From contig JACDQD010000106.1 in assembly GCA_019843655.1 (NCBI GenBank), positions 1,736,001 through 1,800,000 of the forward strand: a stretch of DNA of 64,000 bases, given 5' to 3'. The number at the start of each line of letters is the position of its first letter. The first letter of the stretch is position 1. The notes below the pieces were generated by a model, which made no database searches, was not told the DNA's origin, and saw nothing but the letters and a program-made list of their open reading frames with translations. The position numbers and the translations under genes were made by a program. Source of the stretch: Lethocerus indicus. Taxonomy: Eukaryota > Arthropoda > Insecta > Hemiptera > Belostomatidae. Positions 47,201 through 59,813 of this stretch are shown here, piece after piece.

Positions 47201-50200
47201 TAATGTACTAACGGCTGTCTGTACTAACGGGCATACTCAGTGATTATAATGTGCCCTCCTGTCTAAGAGTGCCCTGTCATATTTTTATGAAACGATATGT
47301 GCATTCGTAATTACAACATTGAATCGTAATATATACCTTGCTGTAAGTATACATGCAACGCTGTTACATTTTTTCATCGATTTCTTTTCTCCCTTGTCTC
47401 AGGTTACGTTTAAGAGAACTGAAGCCATTAATCTAGCCAAAAAGGACGGCAAAGAGGTCCCGTAGGAAAAAGGTACGAGTGATGCAGGTAATATCTCAGC
47501 GGTTGGTCTAATTGCGGGTCTAATTAGAGTATTATGTGTTCCCGAAGGGATGATTGATGCTGATCCGGCGTATAATGTCCCGGGGCTGGGGCGGCCTAGT
47601 CCATCAACGAGTTGAATGAAGCCATTAAAAACTAGATACCGAACGGTGTTCTCGGTAGCGTTTTTATCTCCCATCGGAGAGAGAGACGTACTGCACCCGC
47701 CCCGCTACGACCGCCTAAGGTCCAACACATAAACCATGATATGAAACACTACCGTGTCATAAATCTGTACCGCCTTCGAACATACCTTTAACAATGCGTT
47801 TTTAAAAAAAGTAACAAAACGTTGTACGCTCGGAAAAAATAATGACTCCCCGGCCTGGGCTTTCATACCAGAAGCTCCACTATTCTTACCTATCCGAGGA
47901 TATTGGGTTTTTGTCACACTCATACGGGCCGACATTAGACGGGTGTATAGCGCTTCAATTATATGCAAGATGAGATTTGTTAAGCAAATAAAGTTAAGCG
48001 AAATGGAGGCATGTTTTTTCCTTCGTGTTCATAATTACTGTCGTACCATTCCCTTTTCTTCCGGGAGGAACATTCAAGAAAACGAATAAGGGTAAAAAAA
48101 AATATTAAGTACGGAAGCGTGGTTGGAGACTCTGGTATGGAATTAAATATACAGCTACGGAGTGAAAAAAATAATAAATACGGTCAAGCCTATTCCGCGG
48201 TATGTGGACAATCTACGCTTTCAGATTGGATCATATCCAGTTTCCTGGCGACCTTTCGTCCTTGCCTCAGGGGAATAAATCTTTCAGAGCGGGGGACTTG
48301 CCGCAGGATACTCGGTGTTAGTACCTGGTAACAGAGCCTATATAATATAACATAATCAAAATAAGGAGTGCGTGTGAGGTGATAAAGTGTTGTTGCACGT
48401 GTGTAAGAAGTGGAAACAGTGATAGACAGCGGGAACGTCTTTATGGTTTGCTCGCGTATAGAATGAGCCCGCGATGAAGAAGAAATAAACTTGTTCATTT
48501 AAAGAACCGGCCGGCCGGCGGTATGAGACCTTTCACTGCCGAATAATTAAGCTACCTGTTATTAGAGACTCGGATTTAGTTGTAAGTGGTTGCCACTGTT
48601 AGTCCGCATATCGTTATGCGATTGAGTTTTTACAAATTTATCAAATTATGCGCCTAACAGGGGTTAGGACGCTGATCCGTGTATATATTTTTCCCCAGCA
48701 ATTATCAAAATGACTTTGATGCGCCGTGCGCATTCTGTTCGGATCGTGGTTGTTGTTGTCCTATGGGGAGTGGGCCCGAGGCCCGAGAGGGGAATTAGCC
48801 GGGGACGCGATAATTGTGGCCGGCACGCGCCCGGCACACTTCACCGGCGGGCGCTTCTATAATTAAACTGACTCGGGGCGGTCGGTTGTTAAAGCGGTTG
48901 GAGACCACTCGCCGGAATGCAAAGTGCCCCCCGACTCCCCCCCCCCACCGATATTCCAGTTCAGCCTACGCCGTCTCTAATAATAAAACAAAATAAAAAA
49001 CGAAACAGGACAGAAAAGTCGGTACTGGTTTATTTTCTACCGCCTACTGGGGTACGGTTCGAAATTAGTTGTCACGAACGCGCCGGCCCCGTTTATTGCG
49101 TTCTTTTGAAATTGAGGCATAGCCCCAATCCCTCCCCCTGACCAACGTCTCCGCCCCGTTTTATAACGCCCGCAGGAGTCGAATAGTCCCAACAATTGAT
49201 GAGACGCTGTTGGGATTTTATTGGCCGTTTTGCGGGTTTACTCACAGTATACGGAGAGGAGGTTGGTGTTGGGGGGGGGGGCGCTTATCAGATGGGACTT
49301 GGCGTGTACTCGGAATTGCGCGTGGGCTTTTTTAATGGGGTCCCCGGTCGCCTCCTGTCGCCGCGCAAAAAGTCCGACCGGCAGTCGAAATTAACATGCG
49401 CGGGCTCCGGGAGAATTATCGACTTGATCGATACCGCCCGGATAAAAACTATATCTAGCCCGTTAACTAGCTTCCAGACACATCGGATAGATATTTAAAT
49501 GTAAATATATGCAGAGTTTAAGCACTCGGCCCAGAAAGTACCGGACTGAGGAAATAGTTTCCGGTCGCGTTCCGAATAGTGGGCGGGACGTTTCCAATTC
49601 CCGTACTTCATGCGATTGAAGAAGCACAGCTAGGTAGTCATACATCTCCACTAGACAAAAATTGTTCGCCTTAATTCCGTTTAAATATAAATTTTTTTTC
49701 TGCTCAGGTAAACGGAAGAGTATATTTGAGAATATCAGGTTTGGGCATTGAACCTGGCTGAACGTCCTGAGATAAGATCTGCTTTAGTGGCGCGGGGGGG
49801 GGGGCATCTTCGCGAAGCAAATCGGTAGCCCCGGGTGACCGATTAAGAATGCGCCGACGAGGGTGAGAGCGGCATCAAAGGGGCCGGCTTCATGCCGCCG
49901 GCCAGCCATGAATCATGGATATAGTTGAAGGAAGCTACCTTATAATTCCTTTTGACTGCACCGTTTCAATATACGCGGAGTCTCGATTCTGGAAGTTTTC
50001 GCAAAAAAAACGAAGAGAGTTATAGCATTTCCGACTTGAGCCCGGGAACATTAATAAGCGGCAACACAGGTCGTTTCGAATATCGTACTGCTTTCTTTTT
50101 TGCGTTTAAATATCTTGGCACGCATCTAGTCCGTTACTGCGAGGTTTATCTTTGAAGTCAAAATTGCAAAGCATAGCGTGTCGGGTTAATAATGCAGTGT

Positions 50201-50620
50201 ACCTTTTAGGCACAATAACGTTGATGGTAATTAAACTTTTCTACGTGCAACATTCTTAGTTCAAATAACGAACAATACAAATATTTATCTATTATATACA
50301 TTTGAATTCTTTAACCGAAATCTTCTCAGAGTCATTTAATCGCCTTTTCTGGGGAAGACCCTTTTCTGGGAAATAAAAATTAAAGGGATGGCTATATTCA
50401 ACCTTCCGGTGGTTACTCTAAAGCCGACCAACTGTGAGTTCGTATTTCGTAGGAGTCGTCCCCGAGAGTGGTACGTCTGGTCAAATATTTGCTCCCTTAT
50501 CAGTCCAATAATCGACTCGTTCGGCTGTTAATCTTGGATATAGGCGCGCCGTTTATTCTTGGCTCGGAGGTGTTAGCGGCAATAATGTGTGTAACGGACG
50601 CGTGTGAGTCGACCCCGAGT
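44205..50620. other. Noncoding DNA with homo-G/C tracts
   Basis: Mostly AT-rich. A two-copy 16-base tandem repeat (TGTACTAACGG core) lies at 47204-47230. CpG-rich islands at 45780-46200 and 48760-49450 carry a C10 tract (48937-48946) and a G11 tract (49271-49281), and another G11 run lies at 49794-49804. No gene, RNA or transposon is recognised. Confidence 0.5.
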
Positions 50621-50625
50621 GTAGC

Positions 50626-51129
50626 TTGTTGTACCCCGCCCCGGTGTTTTCCCCCCTTACGTCGCACTCTGTACACACTGGATACGACGTTTTATCGGAG
50701 CGTGCACTAAAACTGGCTTGGCAAACTGTGGCGGCCCTATTGATCGTATTTGCCGGCAACCTTTCAATACCCGCGACCAACAACGTCCGTATAATCGAAT
50801 TGGAATTTATGATTCGAATCGGTCCGAAGGCAGATAGTGTTTCATGGCTCAGATCCCGCACTCCCTATACCCTGTCATTCTGTACATATATCGACTTCCC
50901 CTCTCGCATTACACTTTATATTTGGAGTACTTTTCTTCGGGTTGTCACATATACGTCCGAGCCGGTAGAATTTGTTACCTTTTCATTAATTTTTAATGTC
51001 ACAACTACATTTTTTTTATTGTTTCTAGTGACAGTGTTAAGGAGCGACACAAAATTTTTCCCACGAGATTTATCCACGTATTTACAATTAGCTGTACGGA
51101 GGAGCTGTAGTGTGATCGAATTAGTTTGA
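50626..51129 (+). CDS. Longest open frame in the window (167 codons), probably chance
   Basis: The frame opens from a TTG at 50626. The first ATG is about residue 62, leaving roughly 106 codons. Two hydrophobic stretches, about residues 32-45 and 116-138, could be membrane segments, and the second is followed by basic residues. I see no signal peptide, conserved motif or splice sites. By simple stop-codon frequency, a frame of this length is expected about once in three windows of this size. It is listed because it is the longest, not because the evidence is strong. Confidence 0.12.
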   Translation: MLYPAPVFSPLTSHSVHTGYDVLSERALKLAWQTVAALLIVFAGNLSIPATNNVRIIELEFMIRIGPKADSVSWLRSRTPYTLSFCTYIDFPSRITLYIWSTFLRVVTYTSEPVEFVTFSLIFNVTTTFFLLFLVTVLRSDTKFFPRDLSTYLQLAVRRSCSVIELV

Positions 51130-53425
51130 GTAGGTTACTTGGTAAGGCATTGAATTTGGCGCCTCCCGGATATACAACGGGAACGCTCCTTAATCGAAGT
51201 CGTTATACTTTTATTTAATATTTTAATAATACATTATTAACTACACTTCGGAAATCGTGTAATTCCGAAAAATAGTCCGAACCGGCGGAGCCGTAAACGG
51301 AGCAATCCGGGCGAACGGCCGATCGCTATCGATTCAAATTTCAAGTCGAGCTCAATTCAGTTTGAATTTCTTTTGGCTAGCCAGGGTATGTGGCGGGGGG
51401 ATAATTGCGAAAGAAGCGCGGCTGTTGACTATTAGGCGGCCGCTGGCTGTGCATCCGGCGTCGGTGCAAGTCGAATTACCTGCCGCGAGCTAAATTAACA
51501 CGGGCGCCAGATAGTATCGGCACTACGTGCAGTGTAAAAAACGGTGAAGACCCGGCCGATTTGCATAAGAGGCGGCCCCACCGCAAGACAAAACGGCCGG
51601 CCGCCGCCGCCAAAATGCCGAAAATCCGTCGAAACGAGTCCGAACGGCTGACGCGTGCCACAACGTAACCGACCGGATAATTTATTTCACTTACGCTCAA
51701 CAATTTTATGGTTTTCCGAAAATAAAACTTGGCGTACAGCGTTACAAGTCGACGTTCAGCCTTTCGTGTGGCGGTTTTGATGAACCCCTGATCTATCTTC
51801 GCCGTGACTGTCATTTCTGTCACATCAAATATATTTTTGTTTCTAACGTACTCACAACGCTGAAACTTTTCTATGTTTACAATGTTGAGCCGCAGACGGG
51901 GACAGCGCATTTATACTGGCGATGTTGATGTCATTAAAACGTTTCTAGTTTAACCTTAACGCCCCTTTGAATTAGCATAATCCCGGCGGGACAAACCCCG
52001 CTACTTTAACGTTGTTTATTGCATAATTGCCTTCGGGACCGCATAAAATGCACGCCACCCCTTCCACCCCACAATTATCTAAGTGGAAATATATTGCGTT
52101 ACGGGTTCTCCCTCTCGAGAGGATAAGTTACGACCAAAACAATAAGTCATTCTTTCAGGCTCCTTTAACGGAGTCTGGCATTTAACAAATATTCTGAGAT
52201 CATTACTGTTTGCTTTGTTTTTTTTGTATTTTTCTTTTATTTCATTTTATTTGTAGCAGGTTCGAGTCACGAACCGGAGGCAGAATCTAATTACTCTTTC
52301 ACTCTCTAATTAGTCACGCGACGTCATTTCAACCGGCTCTATTATTTAATAATATTTCAGCAATTATTAGTTCACAAATTATTTAATCATTTCACCCGCT
52401 TCCTCTTCAACAGAGAGGTATCTAGAACCGCGTTCCAAGTTTTTAAAATTGATTTTAAATTCTTTCATGTAAATAAATACATAATAAACCTGTTCTATTC
52501 GGGTAACTAAAATTAATGTTGTTAAATGTGTACGCCTGAAGGAACAGTAACACATTACAGCTTGCAGAAATATAAAGCGTTTTGTTTGACCTATTAATAA
52601 TTGTTGTCGGTGGGTGGGAAAGGGGCGATCCTCGATGTACTGGTAAAGCGCCGTAAGTAATTGCATTTCGAGCGCCGAGCGGGCTCTGAAATTATATGTA
52701 AACGCCGTAAGTGTTTATGGTCGGATAATAATTTGCGTCACGGCCGGCCTCTAGTCGCCGATAGTAGTTTCGGAGTGTGCAATTTAACGCTTGGGGATAA
52801 TAACGGGTTAGGGTGGCAAGGATTTTTTTCTCTCTCTCGGAATTTTTCCTTTGTATTAAAAAACACCGGCGGATATGTGCCGGCCCGCCGTACAGGAAGA
52901 GCACGAGATGACAGTGTGCGGATGTAGAGTACCAGAGAACAGATTCCTAACAGAGATTCGCGTCGGGAAACCACCGGCACGAGTGATACCCAAAATGAAA
53001 ATATATATAATATTGCCTACTATTCTTTGAATAGCGGTCGCATGACTACCACGATTGAAAACAGATTCAGTGAGTTGTACTAGGAGTTCGAAAAATACAT
53101 TAAACTCGTACGACTATAAAAAATGCGTTATAAATATATCAGAGGTCAAGGTAAATATCAATTAGTTTATAACATACCCCTTCAGGTCCGGAATTGCCGG
53201 AAACGCAGATGATTCCAGACCGATGAAATTCTAAAATCGGGCAGCTCGAATAAACCGGAGACGATTCGAAAAGCGATCAAATCAAATATTTTTCACCGGG
53301 GAGTAGATTTAATGGTGAGATAGGCGGCGTTGTGTGGACGTAATTAGCGCGGTGAACAAACAGGACGGCCCGGGGCCTGGAGCCCGGAGCCGACGTTGGG
53401 AATGGACGGCCGTTACAGGCGGATG
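51130..53425. other. Noncoding DNA, nothing supported
   Basis: A CpG-rich patch at 51260-51660 contains an inverted POU octamer at 51559-51566 and a minus-strand open frame without motifs. The rest is AT-rich. Two CGCCGTAAGT words near 52650 and 52705 are donor-like but have no exon before them. Confidence 0.5.
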
Positions 53426-53431
53426 GGGGCC

Positions 53432-53554
53432 GGGGGTTATTAGTCGGGGTGGTCCGAGGGCCTAATGCACGAATTAAGGTGTATTGCCGGCGATGGGGAA
53501 GAGTTCAGGAAACGACTCATCAGTCGCGTCGGACAAACCTCAACCCCGCGATGA
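53432..53554 (+). repeat. Copy 2 of a diverged repeat shared with 44101-44204
   Basis: This copy carries the same TATTGCCGGC-AT-GGGAAGAG core. In the equivalent frame it reads CIAGDGEEFRKRLISRVGQT and ends in TGA at 53552-53554. It is about 19 bases longer than copy 1, the extra bases lying mainly between the GGTTATTAG word and the core. It lies in CpG-rich DNA with an adjacent inverted GGCCCGGGGCC-like stretch near 53370. Confidence 0.4.
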
Positions 53555-53640
53555 CGACGCCAACTTCATCTCCGCTCGAAATTGCTATCGAGCAGAATCT
53601 TACGGCGGGGATATTAAAACCGTGTTCCCAGTGTTAGACA

Positions 53641-56600
53641 ATCTTCTTATGCCCAATAAATTCTAATGTCCAAATGCGAACACTGATTGCAATGTACAGT
53701 AGATGGAGCACGAGAACACTGTAAAACTCGAATCCTGTCGTTTTAATATTTCTACTAAAAACGCATTACTCTATCCTGGGTTGCGTGATACCAAATTACG
53801 AACTATATTATAGTAATCTTTTATAAACTTAAAACCCTAAGTGACCTTACTGACTTATCAAAAGCGAAAGACAATAAAAAGTAAATATTGTACAATACAG
53901 TTTTGAAGAATTAGTATTGAGAGCAAAAGTTTCACACACGCCGACTAGAAGAGAGAATGAACTAATAAGAAAAAAACTACCTGTTATAGCGCGGTCTTTT
54001 AACTGCTGTTTTATACGGCTAGATTTCTCAACGCGAACCAAGAACCGGGAAATTGATGTTATTGCGCTGCGTTCACTGCAACGCGTAACCGTGAGTTGTA
54101 TCTTTCTGTACAATTTCATGCGTATTTCATAAAAGACGTCATCACCCTACGTAAAATGTTGGTATCTCTCGATTCAATGTTAAGGTGCTTGGTCGACGAG
54201 TTATGCAGAAAATTAAGAGGCCGAACCATTGTTGCGATATATTCTTGTATATTGCCTTAAATGAATAAGTATTGCAATATTTTCAATAGAAAATATGATA
54301 ATATGATAGAATGAAGACAGAACAGAAGAAAATTCATATTCTGCCACAGGAATCAGAATTGTTAGTATTTTGTGTTTACCGGTTTTACGATGGGACTATT
54401 ATTTTTCAGGCAGAAATTTATTGTCTTTGTTAGAAGACATCGCTTTTTTATACTGAGGGAGATAGGTTGAAAAATGTAGAACTTACCCGACCTAACGATT
54501 GTTTTGACAGACACAAGGAAGCGATAGTCCGAAGAGAGTGATTCATTTTGTTGGGGAGCGGTCGAAATCGCGCAACGTTCGACCATTAGAGAATTCCACG
54601 GGGTTATACTGGGCGCTCGGCCTGCCCGTATAATTAGGCGATAAAACATGGATATAGCACCACTATTACAGGGGGTTGGCCGCGCTATGCATTGTAAAAC
54701 GCCATTGCGACACTCAGAGTCCAGTGACACATCGCCTTCGGAGCGAGGAAAAAAAAGGAAGAACCATTCGGAGAGGACGCCCGAGCTACTGCTTCAGCTG
54801 TTGAGTCATCGTGAAGGTTAATGATCGTAGTATCCCGGAATCGAAACCGTATCCTCGACAATAATCGTTTTTCTGGAAAATTTAACGATAAAATATAATT
54901 CCCAAACATTGGAACCGATCTTCAATTTGTGGCACCAACGTCGGAATCTTCACCAGTCAATCGAGAGCCTGCGGGTGTCGATGCGCCCTGAAATTACACA
55001 AACATTTATGCATCTTCCAGGCAAGCGTCTCCGGCGTAATAAGATTACGTTGAAAATAAAACAAAATCCATTCCCCGGAGAAGTTTCGGCCGTATAGTAC
55101 TGAACAAGATCATTTTTCACAGGTTTATATCAAATCTCCTACGCTGTTTGAATGCGGTCATCCGTAAGCGTAATTTAAATTTCTTTTAAGCCAGATTCGA
55201 AGCCCGAAAATCTCCAACTCATCAATTCGAATTAAGCAGTATTAAACAGTAATTCTACAAACCGGCGTTTTAAAAATAAGTTCTTATTATAAAGAATATA
55301 ATTACGAAGATTGGAAAAAATACTTTTGAAATTCCCCAGATGCTTAACACCAACGATTTTATTACCAAGTGAGAACCATGGTTGAATCTTTTATACCAGA
55401 ATAGGAAAAATTATATTAAAAAGCGTTGAAAAGGGAACTTCCCCTCTAATTATGCCTTCATTAATTGCCAGTATATTTAATAATTTAAAACACCGTATAA
55501 ACATATAATCTGAATGTTTATTAGAGCCGGGGATAGTTATAATCCCGGTAATTATAATCAAAGGATAATTAGTGAAATAAAAGTATCTAAAAAATCCATT
55601 TACTTTCATGTATCCTTAAATGATATTATATATGGAGTGGTTGTCTTTAATTTTATTTTAATGTTACAGCATTATTTAGAATATTTTGTTATTTTCTTTT
55701 ACATGTGTATATTTTTTACTGGGAAAGGAAATCAGTAGTTTTCATTATATTTAGGAGTGGATATCAGGGTCCGATGATGCGGGAGCTATTAAGAGAACAC
55801 CCGGTCCAAAGGGGAAGGGAAAAACTTTTCCACTAGAACTGGCGCAAGTATACTCTACCGCCCTAAATATTTTAATTTATCAATTTTAAATATTTTATCG
55901 ATTTTTTATTTGATATCACGTAAGTAAGGCATGGGCTAACTTGGGTGATGTAGAATTCAGGAGTCAACGTATTTGTACTTTAGTTTACCTAGAGTCGAGG
56001 ACGAACGGGACCTCAAAATGCGTATGTAGGGTGAATGCCACCACATTCGCGAGTGTCCATTATTTTTTTATGAAGTAAATGTATTGCTTTCCCTTATTGC
56101 CAAATAGCAGAACGACACCTTGGGCGATAATCTAGTAAGGCCGATTCTCAACCGTAGCATGTATATTTTTCGTTACAGCGTGTAAACAATTTCGAAAGAC
56201 ATTTGGCGCGGACACGCGGCGAAGCGAGAAAATATTTTGAGACAATTAAATCTGCTCTTTAACCGCGAAATGCCAAGGGCTCGGGGGTCTGTTTGATGGT
56301 CCGGGGATCACGTTTAGATAAAGACACAGAGCGGGAACGCTTCCTGAAGAGCGGGAGGCCCCGGTCGTTTTGCCAATGAGCTCACTCAGTTCAACCCGGC
56401 AAAATCGCCCTCTTCACAATCGTTTGCGTTTTACCTGTGGAATTAATGCAGTTCGTGAATGGCCGCTATTGACCGATCCTTCCTTCGACCCTGGTAGATT
56501 CGGTCGCTAAGACTCCTCCGGGCCAATTAACCTTTTCTGGCGTTTTTCCCTGTTTCTTCGTGGCGGAAATCCAATTCTGTTCAGTTTACACGACGCAGTG

Positions 56601-57250
56601 TACCCGGCGATACGGCCACTTAATTCCGCCATATCTTATATCGGAAATCCAATGTAAATGATGGCCAGCAGTGATCGCAGGTGACTTAATCCGCTGGCAA
56701 GTAAACATCAACTACTATATGTAAATAAATCTCTGTTTAACATAATTTTTCCACTATTACATATTCACGAACGTAAGCGTTTTACAAATATGTCGTTTGA
56801 GCGAGGCAGAACTGAAGGCAGAATGAAAAAGTGACATCATATTGGCGCAATAATGTATGCATTTTTAAACTCGCTCTCGGAGAAAATCGAGTATAATTGT
56901 TATTGTTATCCATTTGCGGTATCGACAACCTTTTTGTTTTCGACTGCCGTTTTCTTGCAGTGCATTACAACTTTATCGTGCATAAGCGCTACAGGAAGTT
57001 ATGTTTGGGGGTTTGTTCTACGGGCGAATGTAACTCGACGGTCATCAGATGGGGAAAGAGCACTGGAAGAAAGAAAAGGTATAGTTGGCAAGTTTATTAA
57101 AGATACGTGTCTGGGAAATGAATCTTTGCTCAATGCGTCAATATCTTAGTATTTGCGATCACTACGGCGTCCTTCTTAAATCCGCGTTAATCAACCTTTT
57201 CTCACTGAATATCTGAGTCTCGATCTTGCCTTACATATTTTGAATACGCG
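53641..57250. other. Noncoding DNA, nothing supported
   Basis: AT-rich sequence. Minus-strand frames of 74 and 122 codons near 54362-54909 have no recognisable motif. I see no RNA gene or repeat family. Confidence 0.5.
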
Positions 57251-57251
57251 C

Positions 57252-57254
<3 letters not shown>

Positions 57255-57303
<49 letters not shown>
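57255..57303 (+). repeat. Perfect (TA)24 microsatellite
   Basis: An uninterrupted TA array of about 24 units, the purest simple repeat in the window. It is likely to be length-polymorphic. Confidence 0.95.
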
Positions 57304-57306
<3 letters not shown>

Positions 57307-58760
57307 ATTAAAAAATTCCTAAAAACCAAGACCCGGCACTGCAGAGTCCCGAGATAAGCTGGGCAAGACGACGGCATCGGAATGCCCGAATTAAAACGGG
57401 TCGGACTCACTCTTTTCGCACGCCTAATTGGAAAAGGGCTCATCATCTGTACCGGCGTAAACCCGAAGAAAAAATTATGAAAAGCGTTACCGGGCGCGTC
57501 GGGTATTTAATAATTTCCTAGCGGTCGGATAATAAAATACAGGAGATATTCGGCGCCCCCAAGATTTAAAACTGAAGATTGGGCACGTGCAGTCCCCATT
57601 GCGTTTTCGTCTTGGATTCATTCCAAGTAGTAGAATAGATTATTTCAGAACCGCCCGATATGTATATTATCATTTTAATATGAATCAAGTATTAAATTTA
57701 ATTCCGCTCAGTAGCTCTGTAGCTGCTTAGTTCACAGGTGCTGAAGTTCGTCCAAGTACAAATACATGAAAACATTGAACTCTGTTTTCTCTATTAAGTA
57801 AAAAGAATGGAAATTTCATTGTCTCCCACAAGCTCTGATCAGCATACATATCGTTTCCGATGATCCAATTCTTCTTAGGCGTCAGTAGAAAATCAGGATT
57901 GGTAATATAGAGATTTAGTATATGTATGACGTCAGAAATAGCGACCGCACCAACTCCATTTCTGTCTCGTAGGTTCGATCCAATTAGAAATCGGTCATAG
58001 AAAAAGCCGAGAATGTCATAGCCATGAAACTCCCACTATCTAATCTTCGGACAGGTTTGCTTTTCGCTTTGTCGCGTTTTATTTTATGCAAACGGCCGAT
58101 TTGTCGGAAAGAAACAATAAATTTGTTGTTTTCTTTTATGCGGGACCCCGGTCGCGACACTGAGGTCCGGCACGGCCTTGATCTTGCACGTGCAGAGGTC
58201 ACAATGTAGATCACAAATTGAAGCCGGATATAGCACGACATCACTTTCTATTCTTAGGTTGGATAATTACGAAACCTTTTCTACCTTCGGTAGCGTTGAA
58301 ACATTGGACTCCGTATCATAAAATAGAATTTATAGGTCGTTTTGTTGTCCGGCCGGATTGCCGCAGTTCCTTGACAATGGTATTCATGCCGCGGTAGACA
58401 CGGATTAAACCAATCAGCATATTCTTTATATTACGTAGTCGGAAAGAAAAAATTCCCAAGGGCGCCGTTGAATCTGTTCCAATCGTTATTACTGTTACGT
58501 ACCAATTCTATTATGTGAACAATACAATTTTAAATGTCTGTTTCGTTTTATTTACCAGTCGTAAATTATTATATAATATTACAATTCCAATCGAGGATAT
58601 ACTTGTTCAAAGCAGCACCTATCACTCCGTAAACTATCGTTACCCACTTGATAATCACGTGACCCAGCTGAAGGAAATGTCTTCTAATCCTCTCAGAAAA
58701 AGGCCAAACATGTCTTTCAGCGAAGTGACCAGAATAAAACGATTATAGATTTTTATAGCC
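57304..58760. other. Noncoding DNA, nothing supported
   Basis: Mixed sequence with a CRE octamer TGACGTCA at 57927-57934. No exon or RNA gene is visible. Confidence 0.5.
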
Positions 58761-58765
58761 TGAAT

Positions 58766-58875
58766 TACATTATGAGATTTAATATACCTGTTTTGTGGTC
58801 TGCGAGGGGTTGGAATACATTATGAGACTAATCAATTTACAATTCCGTTTTATGTAAGGATACGATAACCCCTCG
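58766..58875. repeat. Small nested direct and inverted repeat
   Basis: TACATTATGAGA occurs at 58766-58777 and again at 58816-58827, 50 bases apart and with partly matching flanks. CGAGGGGTT (58803-58811) and its reverse complement AACCCCTCG (58867-58875) bracket the second copy. This could be the scar of a small mobile element or a replication-slippage product. Confidence 0.3.
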
Positions 58876-59259
58876 GTTGTTACTGAATAAGTGTTTTCAG
58901 CCTTTAATTTAGCTCCGATATGTAGAAATTTGGGCTAGTCGTACGTTTTGGTCAGAAGTGCGAACTTTCCCTTCTGCCTTAACCAAACGGCATGCAAATG
59001 AGTTAAATCTAGAACCTTATTTTAATTAGCGACCCGATTTTATTAGTTGACCGTTATACCCTGGCTTTCTCTAATTGAGTGTCGGTGTGTCGTCCGTGTC
59101 GTGGGCCACTTTGGATTAAGATTGATTGTGCCCTAGATCGGACAGTTCAAGCAAGACACAGGTCAAACGGCAATGTAAAATAAACAAGCAACATACTAGA
59201 GTGTTCAGTAAATGGCCTAGTTAAAATGTTACCGAGTCGGAGAGGATGTGTTGACTGGA

Positions 59260-59455
59260 GTGTTGTCCGACCTCTGTGACGACAGAATTAAGAGGTCGAC
59301 CAGCACCCAAACCGCTGGTACGGGTTTGCACCGCGATTAAATCCGCGCGCACGCAACTTCCCACCGACGACAGACGGCCAGTTACAACGAGATAAGGAGG
59401 AAGCAATTAATCTCCGCGAGGAATGCCAGCGTCCTTCACGCTTCTTGGACTGGAA
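59260..59455 (+). pseudogene. Possible decayed LINE segment upstream of the C-terminal domain
   Basis: One frame reads SDLCDDRIKR and then, after an in-frame TAA at 59338-59340, a long Arg/His-rich stretch (IRAHATSHRRQTASYNEIRR). Cys followed by a basic loop and an Arg-rich helix resembles the linker between the endonuclease and reverse transcriptase in R1-type LINEs. The resemblance is by eye and weak, and the reverse transcriptase itself is absent. This frame differs from that of the C-terminal remnant downstream, so at least one frameshift or deletion separates them. Confidence 0.25.
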
Positions 59456-59581
59456 AATGTAACACATATTTTTACATATTTATTGTGGGCCGTGAGGGGC
59501 GGGCAGAGGGAGCTGCTACTACCGTGCCCCCGCTTCTAAAGCTTCCGCTGATAACTTCCGAAGGGACTTACGCCCACGGGA

Positions 59582-59812
59582 CATGTTAACCCGAGGAATG
59601 AGCGGGCAACCTGTAGACGTCCATCCACCGGAGTGGACTCATGAGCTTTTCGTTTCTGCCAACACGGATCTCTCAATGACCATCTGCACAGGCTGGGCGT
59701 GTCCGACCGCTGGGAGTGCGCCTGCGGTGAAGACGAAGAATGGGATCACGTGCGGGTACTACGATCGAGCCTGAAGAGGCCTCGTGATAACGGCAACGTA
59801 TCGTACAATTAA
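59582..59812 (+). pseudogene. Decayed C-terminal domain of a non-LTR retrotransposon ORF2
   Basis: After an in-frame TGA at 59642-59644, the frame reads HGSLNDHLHRLGVSDRWECA and continues with CGEDEEWDHV. This matches the pattern at the end of many insect LINE ORF2 proteins: GHGSFN.YLHR.G, then C.CG..ED..HV. That region lies after the reverse transcriptase and ends in a CCHC-type zinc knuckle. The two Cys (59717 and 59723 codons) and the His (59747 codon) are kept, but the last Cys of the usual HV..EC is replaced by Arg (59762 codon). The frame ends in TAA at 59810-59812. No reverse transcriptase catalytic motif, poly(A) tail or target duplication is seen, so the copy is dead and truncated on both sides. 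Confidence 0.6.
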
Positions 59813-59813
59813 A

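Noticed and set aside
43540..57975. TTCGA-containing words (for example near 43557, 45780, 52260 and 57972) resembling tRNA B boxes
   Set aside because: No A box, acceptor stem or cloverleaf could be built around any of them.
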